From CBDDLD01 sp965250025 (lineage in GTDB: Bacteria; Bacteroidota; Bacteroidia; Flavobacteriales; Flavobacteriaceae): a stretch of 64,000 bases of DNA. Positions 1 to 10,128 of this stretch are shown one piece after another. The position numbers were made by a program, and so were the translations under genes. The notes under the pieces are model-generated. The model ran no database searches and was not told where the DNA came from. It worked only from the letters and a program-made list of their open reading frames with translations. Each line of letters begins with the position of its first letter. Within the stretch, counting starts at the first letter, position 1. The stretch spans positions 1,674,001 to 1,738,000 of the forward strand of contig OZ252283.1 of NCBI GenBank assembly GCA_965250025.1, in the 5' to 3' direction.

Positions 1-861
1 ACTTACAAAATCCTGAGAAACTACACTTTCTTCAGTATAACCTAAAATGCCTTTCATAGCACCTTCAGAAGCAGATTTAAACGCTTCTTTTATAGCTTCG
101 TAAGACGTATCATTTTGCAACCTCACTGTTAGATCTACTACAGAAACATCTGCTGTAGGTACTCTAAAAGCCATACCTGTAAGCTTGCCATTTAATTTAG
201 GTATTACTTTACCTACGGCTTTAGCAGCTCCTGTTGTAGAAGGTATAATGTTATTTAATGCTGAGCGTCCTAGTCTGTAATTCTTACGAGATGGACCATC
301 GACTGTTAATTGTGTGGCTGTTGAGGCATGAATTGTTGTCATTAACGCTTCTTCAATTCCGAAGTTGTCATCTAAGACTTTAGCAACAGGTGCTAAACAG
401 TTCGTTGTGCATGAAGCATTAGATACAATGTTATGATCTGCGGTTAACTCATCATCATTAACACCCATTACAAACATTGGCGCGTCTTTACTTGGTGCAG
501 AGATAACAACTTTCTTAGCTCCTGCGTCAATATGATACTGTGCGGTTTCTAAGGTGGTAAAGATTCCTGTACATTCTGCAACTACATCGGTACCTACTTC
601 ATCCCACTTTAGGTTTTTAGGATCGCGTTCAGCTGTGACTCTTATGGTTTTTCCGTCAACAACTAATTGCCCATTTTTGACTTCTACTGTACCGTCAAAA
701 CGACCGTGTACGGAATCGTATTTTAATAAGTATGCTAAATGCTCAACATCTAGCAAATCGTTAATAGCAACTACATCCACATCTGGACGCTTAACTGTTG
801 CTCTAAAAACTATTCTTCCAATTCTACCGAATCCGTTAATTCCTAACTTTAAATTTGACAT
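1..861 (-). CDS. gap: Type I glyceraldehyde-3-phosphate dehydrogenase, C-terminus cut by window edge
   Basis: Converts glyceraldehyde-3-phosphate to 1,3-bisphosphoglycerate with NAD in cytosolic glycolysis. 287 codons are visible from an ATG at 859-861; the last 45 or so residues lie outside the window. The N-terminus shows the Rossmann motif INGFGRIGR, and the active-site stretch SCTTNC has its catalytic cysteine at residue 151. It lies 33 nt downstream of pfkA on the same strand, so the two glycolytic genes probably form one transcript. Nothing in the visible part is unusual. Identification is near certain. Confidence 0.97.
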   Translation of the reverse strand, partial: MSNLKLGINGFGRIGRIVFRATVKRPDVDVVAINDLLDVEHLAYLLKYDSVHGRFDGTVEVKNGQLVVDGKTIRVTAERDPKNLKWDEVGTDVVAECTGIFTTLETAQYHIDAGAKKVVISAPSKDAPMFVMGVNDDELTADHNIVSNASCTTNCLAPVAKVLDDNFGIEEALMTTIHASTATQLTVDGPSRKNYRLGRSALNNIIPSTTGAAKAVGKVIPKLNGKLTGMAFRVPTADVSVVDLTVRLQNDTSYEAIKEAFKSASEGAMKGILGYTEESVVSQDFVS

Positions 862-894
862 AATTTCTATTACGTTTTTTTGTTGTTTTTTTAT

Positions 895-1881
895 TTAAAT
901 GGTCATAATATCTGAAACTCTTAACAGTTCCATATTAATTTTTGATTGGCCTTTTATGGCTTGATCTAACGGTGTTAACACCATGATATCATCCTTTAAG
1001 CCAACCATACTGTTACTTTTTCCTGTGATTAGGCTTTCTACTGCTTTCACGCCCATTCTGCTTGCCAAAACCCTGTCAAAACATGATGGTGACCCGCCAC
1101 GCTGCATATGCCCTAAAACTGAGACTCTCACTTCGTATTCTGCCATATTTTCCTCAACATAATCTTTAAGCTCGAAAACATTTTTACCTATTTTATCGCC
1201 TTCAGCTACAACAACTATACTTGAAGATTTGCCTGACTCCTTACTTCGTCGTAAGGACTCCAATAACCTGTCTAGCCCTAGATCTTCCTCAGGTATCAGT
1301 ATTTCTTCTGCTCCGGCTCCAACACCTACATTAAGCGCTATATGCCCAACATCTCTACCCATAACCTCAACAAAGAATAAACGGTTATGAGAACTGGCTG
1401 TGTCTCTGATTTTATCTATGGCATCTACAACTGTGTTCAATGCTGTATCGTATCCTAAGGTATGGGTAGTTCCGAAAATATCATTATCTATGGTTCCCGG
1501 TATACCCATGACTGGTATTTGGAATTCCTGACTAAATATCATGGCTCCGGTAAAACTACCATCACCGCCTATAACCACAAAAGCATCAATGCCAGCTTTT
1601 TTGAGCGCATCATATGCTTTTTGCCTGCCTTCTTTGGTTCTGAAGGCTTTAGATCGGGCCGATTTGAGAATGGTACCGCCTTTGTTGATAATGCCTTTAA
1701 CACTACGGGCATTCATTTCCACAAAATCGCCTTCTATCATACCTTCATAGCCTCTGTAAATACCATAACATTCAATACTGTGAAAGGCACAGGTTCTGAC
1801 CACAGAACGAATTGCGGCGTTCATTCCCGGAGAGTCTCCTCCGGAAGTCATTACTCCTATTCGCTTTATTTTATGTAACAT
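895..1881 (-). CDS. pfkA: ATP-dependent 6-phosphofructokinase
   Basis: Phosphorylates fructose-6-phosphate in the committed step of glycolysis. The 328-residue length is the usual one for bacterial PfkA. It shows the N-terminal TSGGDSPGMNAAIR loop, GGDGS (the glycine typical of ATP-using rather than PPi-using enzymes), the catalytic PGTIDND stretch and MGRDVG for substrate binding. The start is ATG at 1879-1881. It is the first gene of a pfkA-gap pair, with 33 nt between them. No terminator is visible between pfkA and gap. Confidence 0.97.
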   Translation of the reverse strand: MLHKIKRIGVMTSGGDSPGMNAAIRSVVRTCAFHSIECYGIYRGYEGMIEGDFVEMNARSVKGIINKGGTILKSARSKAFRTKEGRQKAYDALKKAGIDAFVVIGGDGSFTGAMIFSQEFQIPVMGIPGTIDNDIFGTTHTLGYDTALNTVVDAIDKIRDTASSHNRLFFVEVMGRDVGHIALNVGVGAGAEEILIPEEDLGLDRLLESLRRSKESGKSSSIVVVAEGDKIGKNVFELKDYVEENMAEYEVRVSVLGHMQRGGSPSCFDRVLASRMGVKAVESLITGKSNSMVGLKDDIMVLTPLDQAIKGQSKINMELLRVSDIMTI

Positions 1882-2035
1882 ATTCGCTAATTCTTTTAAG
1901 TAAAATTACTAAGAATAAGCTATAATTAAGTGACTATTATCATAAAATAATGTCCGAAAAAATAATTCAAACGTTTTCGTTAATAACTAATTTGAAAAAA
2001 GTACTCTCGCGTGGAAAAAAATAGATTCTTCAGGG

Positions 2036-5000
2036 CTAATTTTTCTTCATTTTGATGAAGCTTGGTAAGTTATCATCAATTGAATCTGTAGTTGTTTTTG
2101 TGGCTTTATCATCTTTTGTAAGCTTTCTGTTCTTTCCTGAGAAGATGATCTGCAGTAATTCTTTGAAGGTATCAAACTCAACATTATAAGATAATCCTAA
2201 TCCCTGAGTATAACCTATTTCTTCTCCAAAATTACGGATGCTGTTTTCTCTATTGAATACTTTAGCTCTAAGTGTACCATCATCATTTAGCAACCAGTCG
2301 ATCTGAACATCTCCTGCAATTACCGTTTCATTAGCACTGCCAAATGGTACACCTACCTTACCATTAATTAGTAATCGATCTGAAATTCGTGTTTGCAGTG
2401 TGACGCTAAAACGGTCATCCGTTTCATAATCTGGTCGATCCTGCCCAAGTTCTAAATCAACACCAACTTTAAAATCGCCATTCTGATCTCCAAATATTCC
2501 ATTGATAATACCATTAAGACGTTCAGCAATGGTTCCTGAAAAACTAAGGTCATTGACCCCGCTTGCAAATCCTCCAGTAGCTAAAAGGTATAGTGCCTGA
2601 TTATCACGATCTTCTTTAGAAGACAAGCGGTAATCTAATTCGGATTTTATGGTGGATGTCACGTTTGGAAAATTGAATGTAAAATCCGGATTGGGTTGCT
2701 CTAATGGACCTGTAAGATTAATTTCCAGCTCAACAGGAATACTTTGGTTAATTGGACTGTCTAATAGTACTGACGGATTGGCCTGTGTTTCATATAATGC
2801 CTTCAAGTTGATTTGAGCATTTAAAGGGTCACCTTCCCAAACAATATTCCCACCTTCTTTTACTTTAAATTTCTTTTCTACAATACCACGGTATTTAAAA
2901 TTATATATTCCTTCAAAAACTACGAAGTCGCCCCACATATTAAACTTGCCGTTGGTATTAATCAAAAACCCTAAATTACCTTCTCCCTTACCTTTTATGG
3001 TACTTCCAGAATCTTTATCAATGACGATTTCAATCTCCGCATTTTGATTTACATTAAGGTCAAACAACAATTCCAAACCTTTGACTTCTGTTTGTGAGCT
3101 CACCGTGCCTTTTGCCCTCGCTGCTTTTTCTTCAGGACTCAGGAATTTTATAAATGAGTTATCACCAAAACTCTCTGTATCGTTGAGCGGTATGTTAAAT
3201 ACAGTTCCCGGTGCGGTACTCCCTTCTACATTAATAACGAGTTGATCGGTCGGACCATTTATCTGCGCATTACCACTTATAAAAGCCGTACCATAGTATA
3301 GCGCATCTTCCTTTTCTTCTGTACTTAAGACCAGTAACCTGTCTGTGGTAAGGTCTAATCCTAATTTCCAATCCGAAAAATTATTATGTTCTATATAACC
3401 ATTCAGGAAACCTCGTGAAAAGTATTCCGAATCGGTCATAGCTACATTATTAAAAATGAACTGCTGCTTTTGTAATAAAACTTCAGAATCAAAATCAAAA
3501 CTATAATCCACATTAAGATATGGTATTGCTAAACCAGCTCTGTCGAGTAATAGTTTACCTGTAATATCAGGCTTGCTGAGTTTTCCTGAAACTTTGGCCT
3601 CACCGGATACTAATCCTCTGATATTACTAATTACCCCTTCTCCAAGCGGATTTAAAGGATCTAATAAAAAATCGTCAAAACTGACGTCTACATTGATTCT
3701 TGAATTCTTCTTATTTAGATCCACATTACCTTTGGCATCGAATGATTTTACATTATCATTCTGTAACTCTATATCAATATCATAATTCGTTAAAGAGTTA
3801 TTACCCGATACCAATGCCTTAAGGTTGCCCAGATTGAAATCATTAACATTAAGATTCTTAATCTCTATATCCGACTTAGGCAAGTATACGCCTTTATTCT
3901 GAAGCAATTGTAATTGTCCGTTTACACGACCGGCAAGTGACAGACTGTCGATTCTTGGCGTGATTTTCACAAGCTCAACGTCTTTAAAATCGAGCTTTAT
4001 ATCTTTGTATGTTGAGTCCCTAATAATGCCAGAAAGCAATAGGGTTTCGTTATTCTGGGCAATACTAATATTAGAAATATCAAAATTCTTCAAAGTTTTA
4101 TCAAAAGTGATCTTATTTTGATCATCTCGTTTTGAATTAATGAACCATTCGTAGCCTTTGAAAAACACATCTGATTTACGAAAGCCTAATACAGATTTAT
4201 TATCTTCTGTAATGGTATAATATAGATTCAATGCATACTTATCCGAACTCTTAACACCGCCTTTAAATTCGGACTTTATGAGCAATGTGTCGCGTTTTGT
4301 AACATTGATAAGACTAAAATCTGACAATTTATACGAACCTGTACTAATACTATCCGACTCAATAAAGGTGTTGTACACCGGGTTACTGTTATCAATATCT
4401 ATTCTCAAATCATTAGCAAAATAGTCTTGATAAGTGATTCTTGGTGATCTGAATTTTAATTTAAATCGTTTTTCATCAGTTTCTATCCTTCCTTTGACAA
4501 ACGTATTTTTTCCTATATCCAGATCTTTATAAAACACCTCAGCAATTTGATTGTATATCTTGAAATCAAAGTCCAAATACTGCCCTTCTTCAAGGTCGTG
4601 TGGCTGGTAATTAGTATACAAACTTCCTAAAGCGTTTTCTGTTAACTTAAGAACATCCCTAACTCTAAAATGACCTTTAACCTTACCTTCGATGATATCT
4701 GGAGAGTTTATGGCAATGGTACGTTCTTCACCTCGAAATGAAGATACTATGGCAAAGTCTTTAAATATATAGCGGTTATCCTGATTTTTATAGGTGGTAT
4801 TTTTCACATTAATCGTACCATCCAAATTATCTAAACTCGAACCGTTTACCGTCATACTTACTCTACCTTTAAATTCAGAAATACTATCTCTGACCACAAA
4901 ATTCAGCGCATTGAGATTGGCATAGCCCACATTGGCATTAAAATCGAATTTTCTTATGTCCTGAGACAAGTCAGCAAGACCATCGAAATCTAAGATCAAA

Positions 5001-6442
5001 TTAGGATCCTCTGCTTTCAGGACTCCGTTAAAGATATAATTCCCCAGATCTCCCGATACTTTTATACCTGTGTACTTATAATCATTATATTCCAAATGAA
5101 ACACATCACCTTCAATATGTGTTTCTAAATCTTTAAGCTTAAACCCTTTACCATCAACATCCAGATTTAATGATGTCGTCTTTACTTTAGGATCGTCGAT
5201 TAACTGACCCAGATCGAAATCTAAAAGAATAATATTACCCACATAACTGGCATCATCAATAGCATTGACTTTGTCCATTTTTAGATCTGTACTTGCAAAA
5301 CCGATATCTGTATCAATATCCATATTAGCATCAATCTGTGTAGATGTCACTCTGGATTTCCCTTCCATCTTAAAATTACCCACTTTTGAAAATATACTGG
5401 GAATTGAAGCGCCCAGAACATTAGGTAATAGCGCTGTGAGGTCTTTATAGTTGGACGATAGTTTTTTAAAATCGCCTTCCATGACAAAGTTATCAGCCTC
5501 ACTGTTAAACAAGTTCTTGAAGTTTATATCGCCTCTAATCTCTGTATTTCTCGAAGTACTGAGTTTAAGCTTATCGGCATTTAAATCGTTCAATGTTCCG
5601 GATAACTCAACATCGAAATTGGCTTTTTGACGTTTACCAAATTCGTTATAGAACGTATTGAGTTCATCGAGTTGTACCTCCGAATCTTTAAAATTGGCTT
5701 TTACTTTTACTTTATCCGTAAAATCTTTTAAATCTTCTCTGGCGTAATCAAATCTTAAATTACCTTTAAGAGTTGATGCTTTGGTTTTGATATTGAGGTT
5801 TTCAAAACTCATATGAGAAAGCGTATATTTAAAATCAGCCATGAGGTTTTTCAATGCTAAACCTCTTGAATCTTTAAATTGCAGTGTATTGATTCTGGCA
5901 CTAACATCTGGGCCTTTTATCAAAAAGTTGGTCGCATTGATATACATATCTTTAAAATTCAGGATCTCAGAACTTTCCTTATTCTCATCTGAAAGCTTAA
6001 AGACGCCATCTTCAATGGATATGTCACTGGAAGAAAACAAAAACTCACTTGGTCCTGTCCTCGGATTATTATCATCAAATTTAGCTACAAAAATATCAAG
6101 GTTGGTACTGTCAGCATCTTTGTAGGTCTTTAAGTTAAAAACCATGCCTTCAATATCTATATCTCCAAAATTCAATTTACTGTTGTACAACTTTCTAAAA
6201 CTGATAATAGAGGTATTCAATTCTATAATGCTTACCAAAGTATCCTTTTTATAATCTTCAATATATATGCCTTTGAGTTCCACATCACCATTGAATTGAA
6301 GCCCTACCTTAGCTATAGTAATGTTGGTCTTGAATTCTTCATTAATATGTTTGGTGGCGTATTTTCCTAATTTAGTTTGTACAGCGGGAATTGAAAGTAC
6401 AAGGACAAGTATAATGAACAATAACAATAGTATTGCCAACAC
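2036..6442 (-). CDS. tamB: TamB-like translocation/assembly module protein (DUF490 C-terminus)
   Basis: Very large (1468 residues as called) inner-membrane-anchored periplasmic protein of the TamB/AsmA group, thought to help lipid transport or outer-membrane protein assembly between the two membranes. One hydrophobic N-terminal segment is followed by long beta-rich repeats and a C-terminal DUF490-type region ending in a beta-strand block with a lysine-rich tail. The start is uncertain: the open frame reaches back only to a TAA at 6488-6490 and contains no ATG, so the call uses GTG at 6440-6442. That choice removes a basic stretch (IIKKVLK) that would normally precede the membrane segment, so the true start may be a rare codon just upstream. 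The gene is divergent from tsaD. The family call is firm; the exact start is not. Confidence 0.88.
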   Translation of the reverse strand: MLAILLLLFIILVLVLSIPAVQTKLGKYATKHINEEFKTNITIAKVGLQFNGDVELKGIYIEDYKKDTLVSIIELNTSIISFRKLYNSKLNFGDIDIEGMVFNLKTYKDADSTNLDIFVAKFDDNNPRTGPSEFLFSSSDISIEDGVFKLSDENKESSEILNFKDMYINATNFLIKGPDVSARINTLQFKDSRGLALKNLMADFKYTLSHMSFENLNIKTKASTLKGNLRFDYAREDLKDFTDKVKVKANFKDSEVQLDELNTFYNEFGKRQKANFDVELSGTLNDLNADKLKLSTSRNTEIRGDINFKNLFNSEADNFVMEGDFKKLSSNYKDLTALLPNVLGASIPSIFSKVGNFKMEGKSRVTSTQIDANMDIDTDIGFASTDLKMDKVNAIDDASYVGNIILLDFDLGQLIDDPKVKTTSLNLDVDGKGFKLKDLETHIEGDVFHLEYNDYKYTGIKVSGDLGNYIFNGVLKAEDPNLILDFDGLADLSQDIRKFDFNANVGYANLNALNFVVRDSISEFKGRVSMTVNGSSLDNLDGTINVKNTTYKNQDNRYIFKDFAIVSSFRGEERTIAINSPDIIEGKVKGHFRVRDVLKLTENALGSLYTNYQPHDLEEGQYLDFDFKIYNQIAEVFYKDLDIGKNTFVKGRIETDEKRFKLKFRSPRITYQDYFANDLRIDIDNSNPVYNTFIESDSISTGSYKLSDFSLINVTKRDTLLIKSEFKGGVKSSDKYALNLYYTITEDNKSVLGFRKSDVFFKGYEWFINSKRDDQNKITFDKTLKNFDISNISIAQNNETLLLSGIIRDSTYKDIKLDFKDVELVKITPRIDSLSLAGRVNGQLQLLQNKGVYLPKSDIEIKNLNVNDFNLGNLKALVSGNNSLTNYDIDIELQNDNVKSFDAKGNVDLNKKNSRINVDVSFDDFLLDPLNPLGEGVISNIRGLVSGEAKVSGKLSKPDITGKLLLDRAGLAIPYLNVDYSFDFDSEVLLQKQQFIFNNVAMTDSEYFSRGFLNGYIEHNNFSDWKLGLDLTTDRLLVLSTEEKEDALYYGTAFISGNAQINGPTDQLVINVEGSTAPGTVFNIPLNDTESFGDNSFIKFLSPEEKAARAKGTVSSQTEVKGLELLFDLNVNQNAEIEIVIDKDSGSTIKGKGEGNLGFLINTNGKFNMWGDFVVFEGIYNFKYRGIVEKKFKVKEGGNIVWEGDPLNAQINLKALYETQANPSVLLDSPINQSIPVELEINLTGPLEQPNPDFTFNFPNVTSTIKSELDYRLSSKEDRDNQALYLLATGGFASGVNDLSFSGTIAERLNGIINGIFGDQNGDFKVGVDLELGQDRPDYETDDRFSVTLQTRISDRLLINGKVGVPFGSANETVIAGDVQIDWLLNDDGTLRAKVFNRENSIRNFGEEIGYTQGLGLSYNVEFDTFKELLQIIFSGKNRKLTKDDKATKTTTDSIDDNLPSFIKMKKN

Positions 6443-6506
6443 TCGACCTGCTATTTTGAGTACCTTCTTGATGATGTTACGACCTGTTTATATATGTAGA
6501 ATACGC

Positions 6507-6514
6507 TATCTTTG
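6507..6514 (+). promoter_or_regulatory. Bacteroidota -7 element upstream of tsaD
   Basis: TATCTTTG matches TAnnTTTG and lies 79 nt before the tsaD ATG. A TATTTTTG copy on the other strand (6559-6566) could serve the divergent tamB-like gene. No clear TTG -33 box was found at the right spacing for either, so this rests on the -7 element only. Confidence 0.5.
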
Positions 6515-6592
6515 CATATTCAATACGTTTGTATTACCGCTTTTGGACGGTTTTGATCCAAAAATAAACAATTATTGTGCCTAAAATTCACT

Positions 6593-7615
6593 ATGACAAA
6601 AGAAAATATTTACATCCTTGGCATTGAATCTTCATGTGATGACACCTCAGCTGCTGTACTATGTAACGATATCATTTTGAGTAATGTTGTAGCCAATCAA
6701 TCGATACATAAAGATTATGGTGGTGTTGTTCCGGAATTAGCCTCCAGAGCACATCAGCAAAACATTGTTCCTGTAGTGGATCAGGCATTAAAAAAAGCAA
6801 ATATTACTAAAGATCAATTAAGTGCTATTGCATTTACCCGTGGCCCTGGTCTTATGGGATCACTTCTGGTAGGAACATCTTTCGCAAAGTCTTTAGCATA
6901 CGGATTAGATATTCCTCTGATTGATGTCAATCACATGCAAGCACATATTCTGGCTCATTTTATAGCTGAAGAAGGCCATGAACAACCGCCTTTTCCATTT
7001 CTGGCCATGACCATCTCCGGAGGTCACACTCAGATAGTAAAGGTAAGCTCGCATTTTGATATGGAAGTTATTGGTGAAACCATCGATGATGCTGTTGGCG
7101 AAGCTTATGATAAAAGTGGTAAATTACTTGGACTTGGCTATCCTGCCGGTCCTAAAATAGATCAATTGGCGCAAACCGGTAATCCTAAGGCGTATCATTT
7201 TACAAAACCAAAGGTAGATGGTTTGAATTTTAGCTTTTCCGGACTTAAAACGGCCATCATGTATTTTATACAGAGAGAAAGCAAAAAAGATCCTGATTTT
7301 GTAGCTAAGAATCTTAAAGATATTTGCGCATCCATACAATATACCATTATAGGTATTTTAATGGACAAATTAAAATTGGCCGTAAAGCAAACCGGTATTA
7401 AGCATATTGCTATTGGTGGTGGTGTATCTGCCAATTCAGGTATTAGACAAGCCTTAAAAAATGGGGAACAGAAATTTGGTTGGACAACTTATATCCCGAA
7501 GTTCGAATACACTACCGATAATGCTGCAATGATTGCCATTGTTGGGTATTTAAAATATCTAAAAAAAGACTTCTCTGATTTTGATATCATGGCGACAGCA
7601 CGATTAAAAATTTAA
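6593..7615 (+). CDS. tsaD: tRNA N6-adenosine threonylcarbamoyltransferase
   Basis: Transfers the threonylcarbamoyl group to A37 of ANN-decoding tRNAs (t6A), working with TsaB/TsaE. The 340-residue length is normal. The N-terminus GIESSCDDTSAAV is the family signature, HMQAH supplies the metal-binding histidines, and SGGHTQ and GGGVSAN follow in order. The frame is open six codons further upstream to a TTG, but the ATG at 6593 gives the usual N-terminus. The TfoX-like gene starts 10 nt after the stop, suggesting co-transcription. Confidence 0.97.
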   Translation: MTKENIYILGIESSCDDTSAAVLCNDIILSNVVANQSIHKDYGGVVPELASRAHQQNIVPVVDQALKKANITKDQLSAIAFTRGPGLMGSLLVGTSFAKSLAYGLDIPLIDVNHMQAHILAHFIAEEGHEQPPFPFLAMTISGGHTQIVKVSSHFDMEVIGETIDDAVGEAYDKSGKLLGLGYPAGPKIDQLAQTGNPKAYHFTKPKVDGLNFSFSGLKTAIMYFIQRESKKDPDFVAKNLKDICASIQYTIIGILMDKLKLAVKQTGIKHIAIGGGVSANSGIRQALKNGEQKFGWTTYIPKFEYTTDNAAMIAIVGYLKYLKKDFSDFDIMATARLKI

Positions 7616-7625
7616 ATTCTCAGTT

Positions 7626-7955
7626 ATGGCATATAACGAAACTACAGCTGAACGCATCAGAAGTACTCTCAAAGGTTTTACAGAGGAATTTACTGAAAAA
7701 CGAATGTTTGGCGGGCTGTCGTTTTTGTACAAAGGCAAAATGACTATTGGTATTGTTAAAGACGATCTTGCCGTTAGAGTTCTAGACCATAAAATGCCTG
7801 ATGAACTTACTAAGCCTTATGTAAGACCTATGGATTTCACCAAAAGGTCTATGAGAGAATTTATCTATGTCTCAGAAGAAGGTTTTACTACCGAATCGCA
7901 GCTGCATCATTATATAACTTTAGGACTTGAGCATGCCAAAACCAAACTGAAGTAA
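7626..7955 (+). CDS. TfoX/Sxy N-terminal domain protein
   Basis: 109-residue cytosolic protein consisting only of a TfoX N-terminal domain (motifs KRMFGGLSFLYKGKM and VRPMDF). Full-length Sxy/TfoX proteins of gammaproteobacteria regulate competence, but stand-alone N-terminal-domain proteins in Bacteroidota have no established role and should not be called competence regulators. It follows tsaD by 10 nt. The start is ATG at 7626, with no competing start nearby. Confidence 0.85.
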   Translation: MAYNETTAERIRSTLKGFTEEFTEKRMFGGLSFLYKGKMTIGIVKDDLAVRVLDHKMPDELTKPYVRPMDFTKRSMREFIYVSEEGFTTESQLHHYITLGLEHAKTKLK

Positions 7956-8056
7956 TTTATAAATTGTTAAAACTTCTGTTGATAAGCCAATCGACTCCAT
8001 TGCGTTTTAAGTTTTAAAATTTAGTTGTTTTGTGTTATAAACCATTTCGAAACCAT

Positions 8057-8683
8057 ATGAAATCAATTGTTATCCTACTGCTTATTGTATCTTCACTGGG
8101 CGTTGCTCAGAATTCTATCGAAAAAGGATTAGACTCCATATCAACTCCCGAAGCTGCGAAATCATTTGCTAAGACGCAGAAACGCAATGAAGGGAAATTC
8201 TTCACCTTCAATAAAGAAAAACATAAAACAACTCTGGCGACATCACTTTTTAAATTACCAAAAGGTGGTAGAAAAGTGTACAAAACCGAGCTTGGTAAAA
8301 CATATTACAAGGTCATAGATAAAAAAGAAACGCCGCATTACAGAGCCAGTATGATCGTTTTTGATTCTAAGCAAAAAACTAAGGATGAGATCGATCGTTT
8401 GAGAGAAAAGATAATATCACAGTACCGTGAGGGTTACCCCTTTGAAAAACTAGCCAGAATATACTCTATGGATCGTAGTGCTAAAACCGGAGGTGATCTG
8501 GGTTGGTTTGCAGAAGGTGCAATGCATTCTGACTTTGAGGATGCTATAAAAACACACGATAGTGGTGATATTTTCACTTTAGATATTGACGACAACAACT
8601 TGTGTTATGTGATCTTAAAAACCCATGATGTTAAACACATTGAGGAAATCTCGGTTCTCAAGGTAACTGCGTATGCCAGATAA
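8057..8683 (+). CDS. Secreted parvulin-type peptidyl-prolyl isomerase
   Basis: 208-residue exported protein with a signal peptide at residues 1-16 or so and a rotamase/parvulin domain in the C-terminal half, where the typical FEKLARIYSMD and GGDLGWF motifs occur. It probably assists folding of periplasmic or outer-membrane proteins. The frame extends to a TTG at 8030, but the ATG at 8057 begins the signal peptide directly. Its TAA shares one base with the ATG of rsmE, a translationally coupled arrangement. Confidence 0.88.
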   Translation: MKSIVILLLIVSSLGVAQNSIEKGLDSISTPEAAKSFAKTQKRNEGKFFTFNKEKHKTTLATSLFKLPKGGRKVYKTELGKTYYKVIDKKETPHYRASMIVFDSKQKTKDEIDRLREKIISQYREGYPFEKLARIYSMDRSAKTGGDLGWFAEGAMHSDFEDAIKTHDSGDIFTLDIDDNNLCYVILKTHDVKHIEEISVLKVTAYAR

Positions 8684-9390
8684 TGCAACTGTTTTATAAT
8701 CCAAATATAAATGATAGCGATACAACGTTCAGCTTTGATAAGGAGGAAAGCCGACACATTGTAAAAGTGCTCAGAAAAAAAGAAGGAGATGTACTAAACA
8801 TTACTAATGGTAAGGGCTGGTTATTTGAAGCCGAAATTGTGATGGCAGATCTTAAAAAATGTACTGCTAGTATCAATTCTAAAACGTTACAAGATAAGCG
8901 TAATTACCGCTTGCATCTCGCAGTGGCACCAACAAAAATGAATGACCGTTACGAATGGTTTCTCGAAAAGGCTACTGAAATTGGTATTGATAGTATTACG
9001 CCTGTTATATGTGACAATAGCGAACGTAAAGTTATTAAGCAGGAACGCTTGGAAAAAATCATACAATCGGCAATGAAACAATCACTGCAATGTTATTTAC
9101 CCAAATTGAATCCGGCAATCTCATACAAGAGGTTTTTAGAACAAGATCTGTTAGGGCAACGCTTTATAGCACATTGTGAAGAGACCCAAAAACAATCGCT
9201 TAAATCACAACTCAAGCCTAGTACTGATTATACCATTCTCATAGGACCGGAAGGCGACTTTAGTTCTCAGGAGATCGCATTAGCATTAGAACATGGTTTT
9301 ACTCCCATCACACTTGGGGATACCAGATTACGCACAGAAACAGCAGCCATAGTTGCTTGCCATAGCATTGCATTATTAAATAGCTTATAA
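8683..9390 (+). CDS. rsmE: 16S rRNA (uracil(1498)-N3)-methyltransferase
   Basis: Methylates U1498 of 16S rRNA; SPOUT-fold enzyme of 235 residues. The C-terminal cofactor knot shows IGPEGDFSSQE and LGDTRLRTETAA, diagnostic of RsmE. The ATG overlaps the stop of the upstream PPIase by one base. The 3' ends of rsmE and the convergent DUF1223 gene overlap by 6 bp, leaving no room for a separate terminator. Confidence 0.96.
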   Translation: MQLFYNPNINDSDTTFSFDKEESRHIVKVLRKKEGDVLNITNGKGWLFEAEIVMADLKKCTASINSKTLQDKRNYRLHLAVAPTKMNDRYEWFLEKATEIGIDSITPVICDNSERKVIKQERLEKIIQSAMKQSLQCYLPKLNPAISYKRFLEQDLLGQRFIAHCEETQKQSLKSQLKPSTDYTILIGPEGDFSSQEIALALEHGFTPITLGDTRLRTETAAIVACHSIALLNSL

Positions 9391-10104
9391 TGCCATTTGA
9401 GCACCGCTCAGCACATCCAGATTTTTGTCTTGTAATAGAAGCACTATAGATAACTCATCGTTGGCTTCAACAATTTCAGGAATGATAACTGAACCACTAG
9501 CTTCACGTTCCTTTAGTTCAAAAGCTTGTTCAGCCACAACCACATTACTGTTTACAATAATCTTGTTTCTGTTTTCGCCACGCTTTACAGAAGTTGTCCT
9601 TTCATCAATGACTAAAATAACCCTAAGGACCTTATTTGTAGCATCTCCATTTACAGTATAATCAAAAGTAACTTGTTGGTCTTTTTTTGAGGCTTTAGTT
9701 ATGGCTACCTTACTGCTGGTTTTTGTTTGAGCATGAGCTTTGATCTTACGGGTTACCTTTGCACGATCAGACCCTACAACATGCTCTTTTCCATTAACCA
9801 CTAATTGTGGTGTGTATATAGTGCTACTGTTAAATTTCGTAGCATAGGTTCGCTGCGCATCGCTATAAGAGGCTTTGCTGAATGGGTCTTTCCATCCGAT
9901 ATAATTCCAATAATCGACATGATACGATAAGGCAATAACGTTATCATTTTCATTTTTCACTTTCTTAAGAAGCACATCCGCCGGTGGACAACTCGAACAC
10001 CCTTGGGACGTGAATAGCTCCAAAACTACTATATTACTTTTTTCTTGCGCTTGAATTGTAAAAAACAAAGGCATTATAAATAACGTTAAAACTATAGATT
10101 TCAT
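9385..10104 (-). CDS. DUF1223 secreted thioredoxin-like protein
   Basis: 239 residues with a signal peptide (about 1-19) followed by a DUF1223 domain. The motif ELFTSQGCSSCPPAD near the mature N-terminus has the CxxC pair of a thioredoxin-like fold. The family is widespread but its function is not established; a redox role in the periplasm is only an inference from the cysteines. It is divergent from the DUF4159 gene with 24 nt between the starts, so their promoters must overlap. Confidence 0.88.
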   Translation of the reverse strand: MKSIVLTLFIMPLFFTIQAQEKSNIVVLELFTSQGCSSCPPADVLLKKVKNENDNVIALSYHVDYWNYIGWKDPFSKASYSDAQRTYATKFNSSTIYTPQLVVNGKEHVVGSDRAKVTRKIKAHAQTKTSSKVAITKASKKDQQVTFDYTVNGDATNKVLRVILVIDERTTSVKRGENRNKIIVNSNVVVAEQAFELKEREASGSVIIPEIVEANDELSIVLLLQDKNLDVLSGAQMAL

Positions 10105-10128
10105 AACAATTCTTTTTACATTTGGAAT

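Noticed and set aside
10117..10124. TACATTTG as a firm promoter for the DUF4159 gene.
   Set aside because: It is only 4 nt from the ATG and lacks a -33 TTG at proper spacing; mentioned as a possibility but not called.
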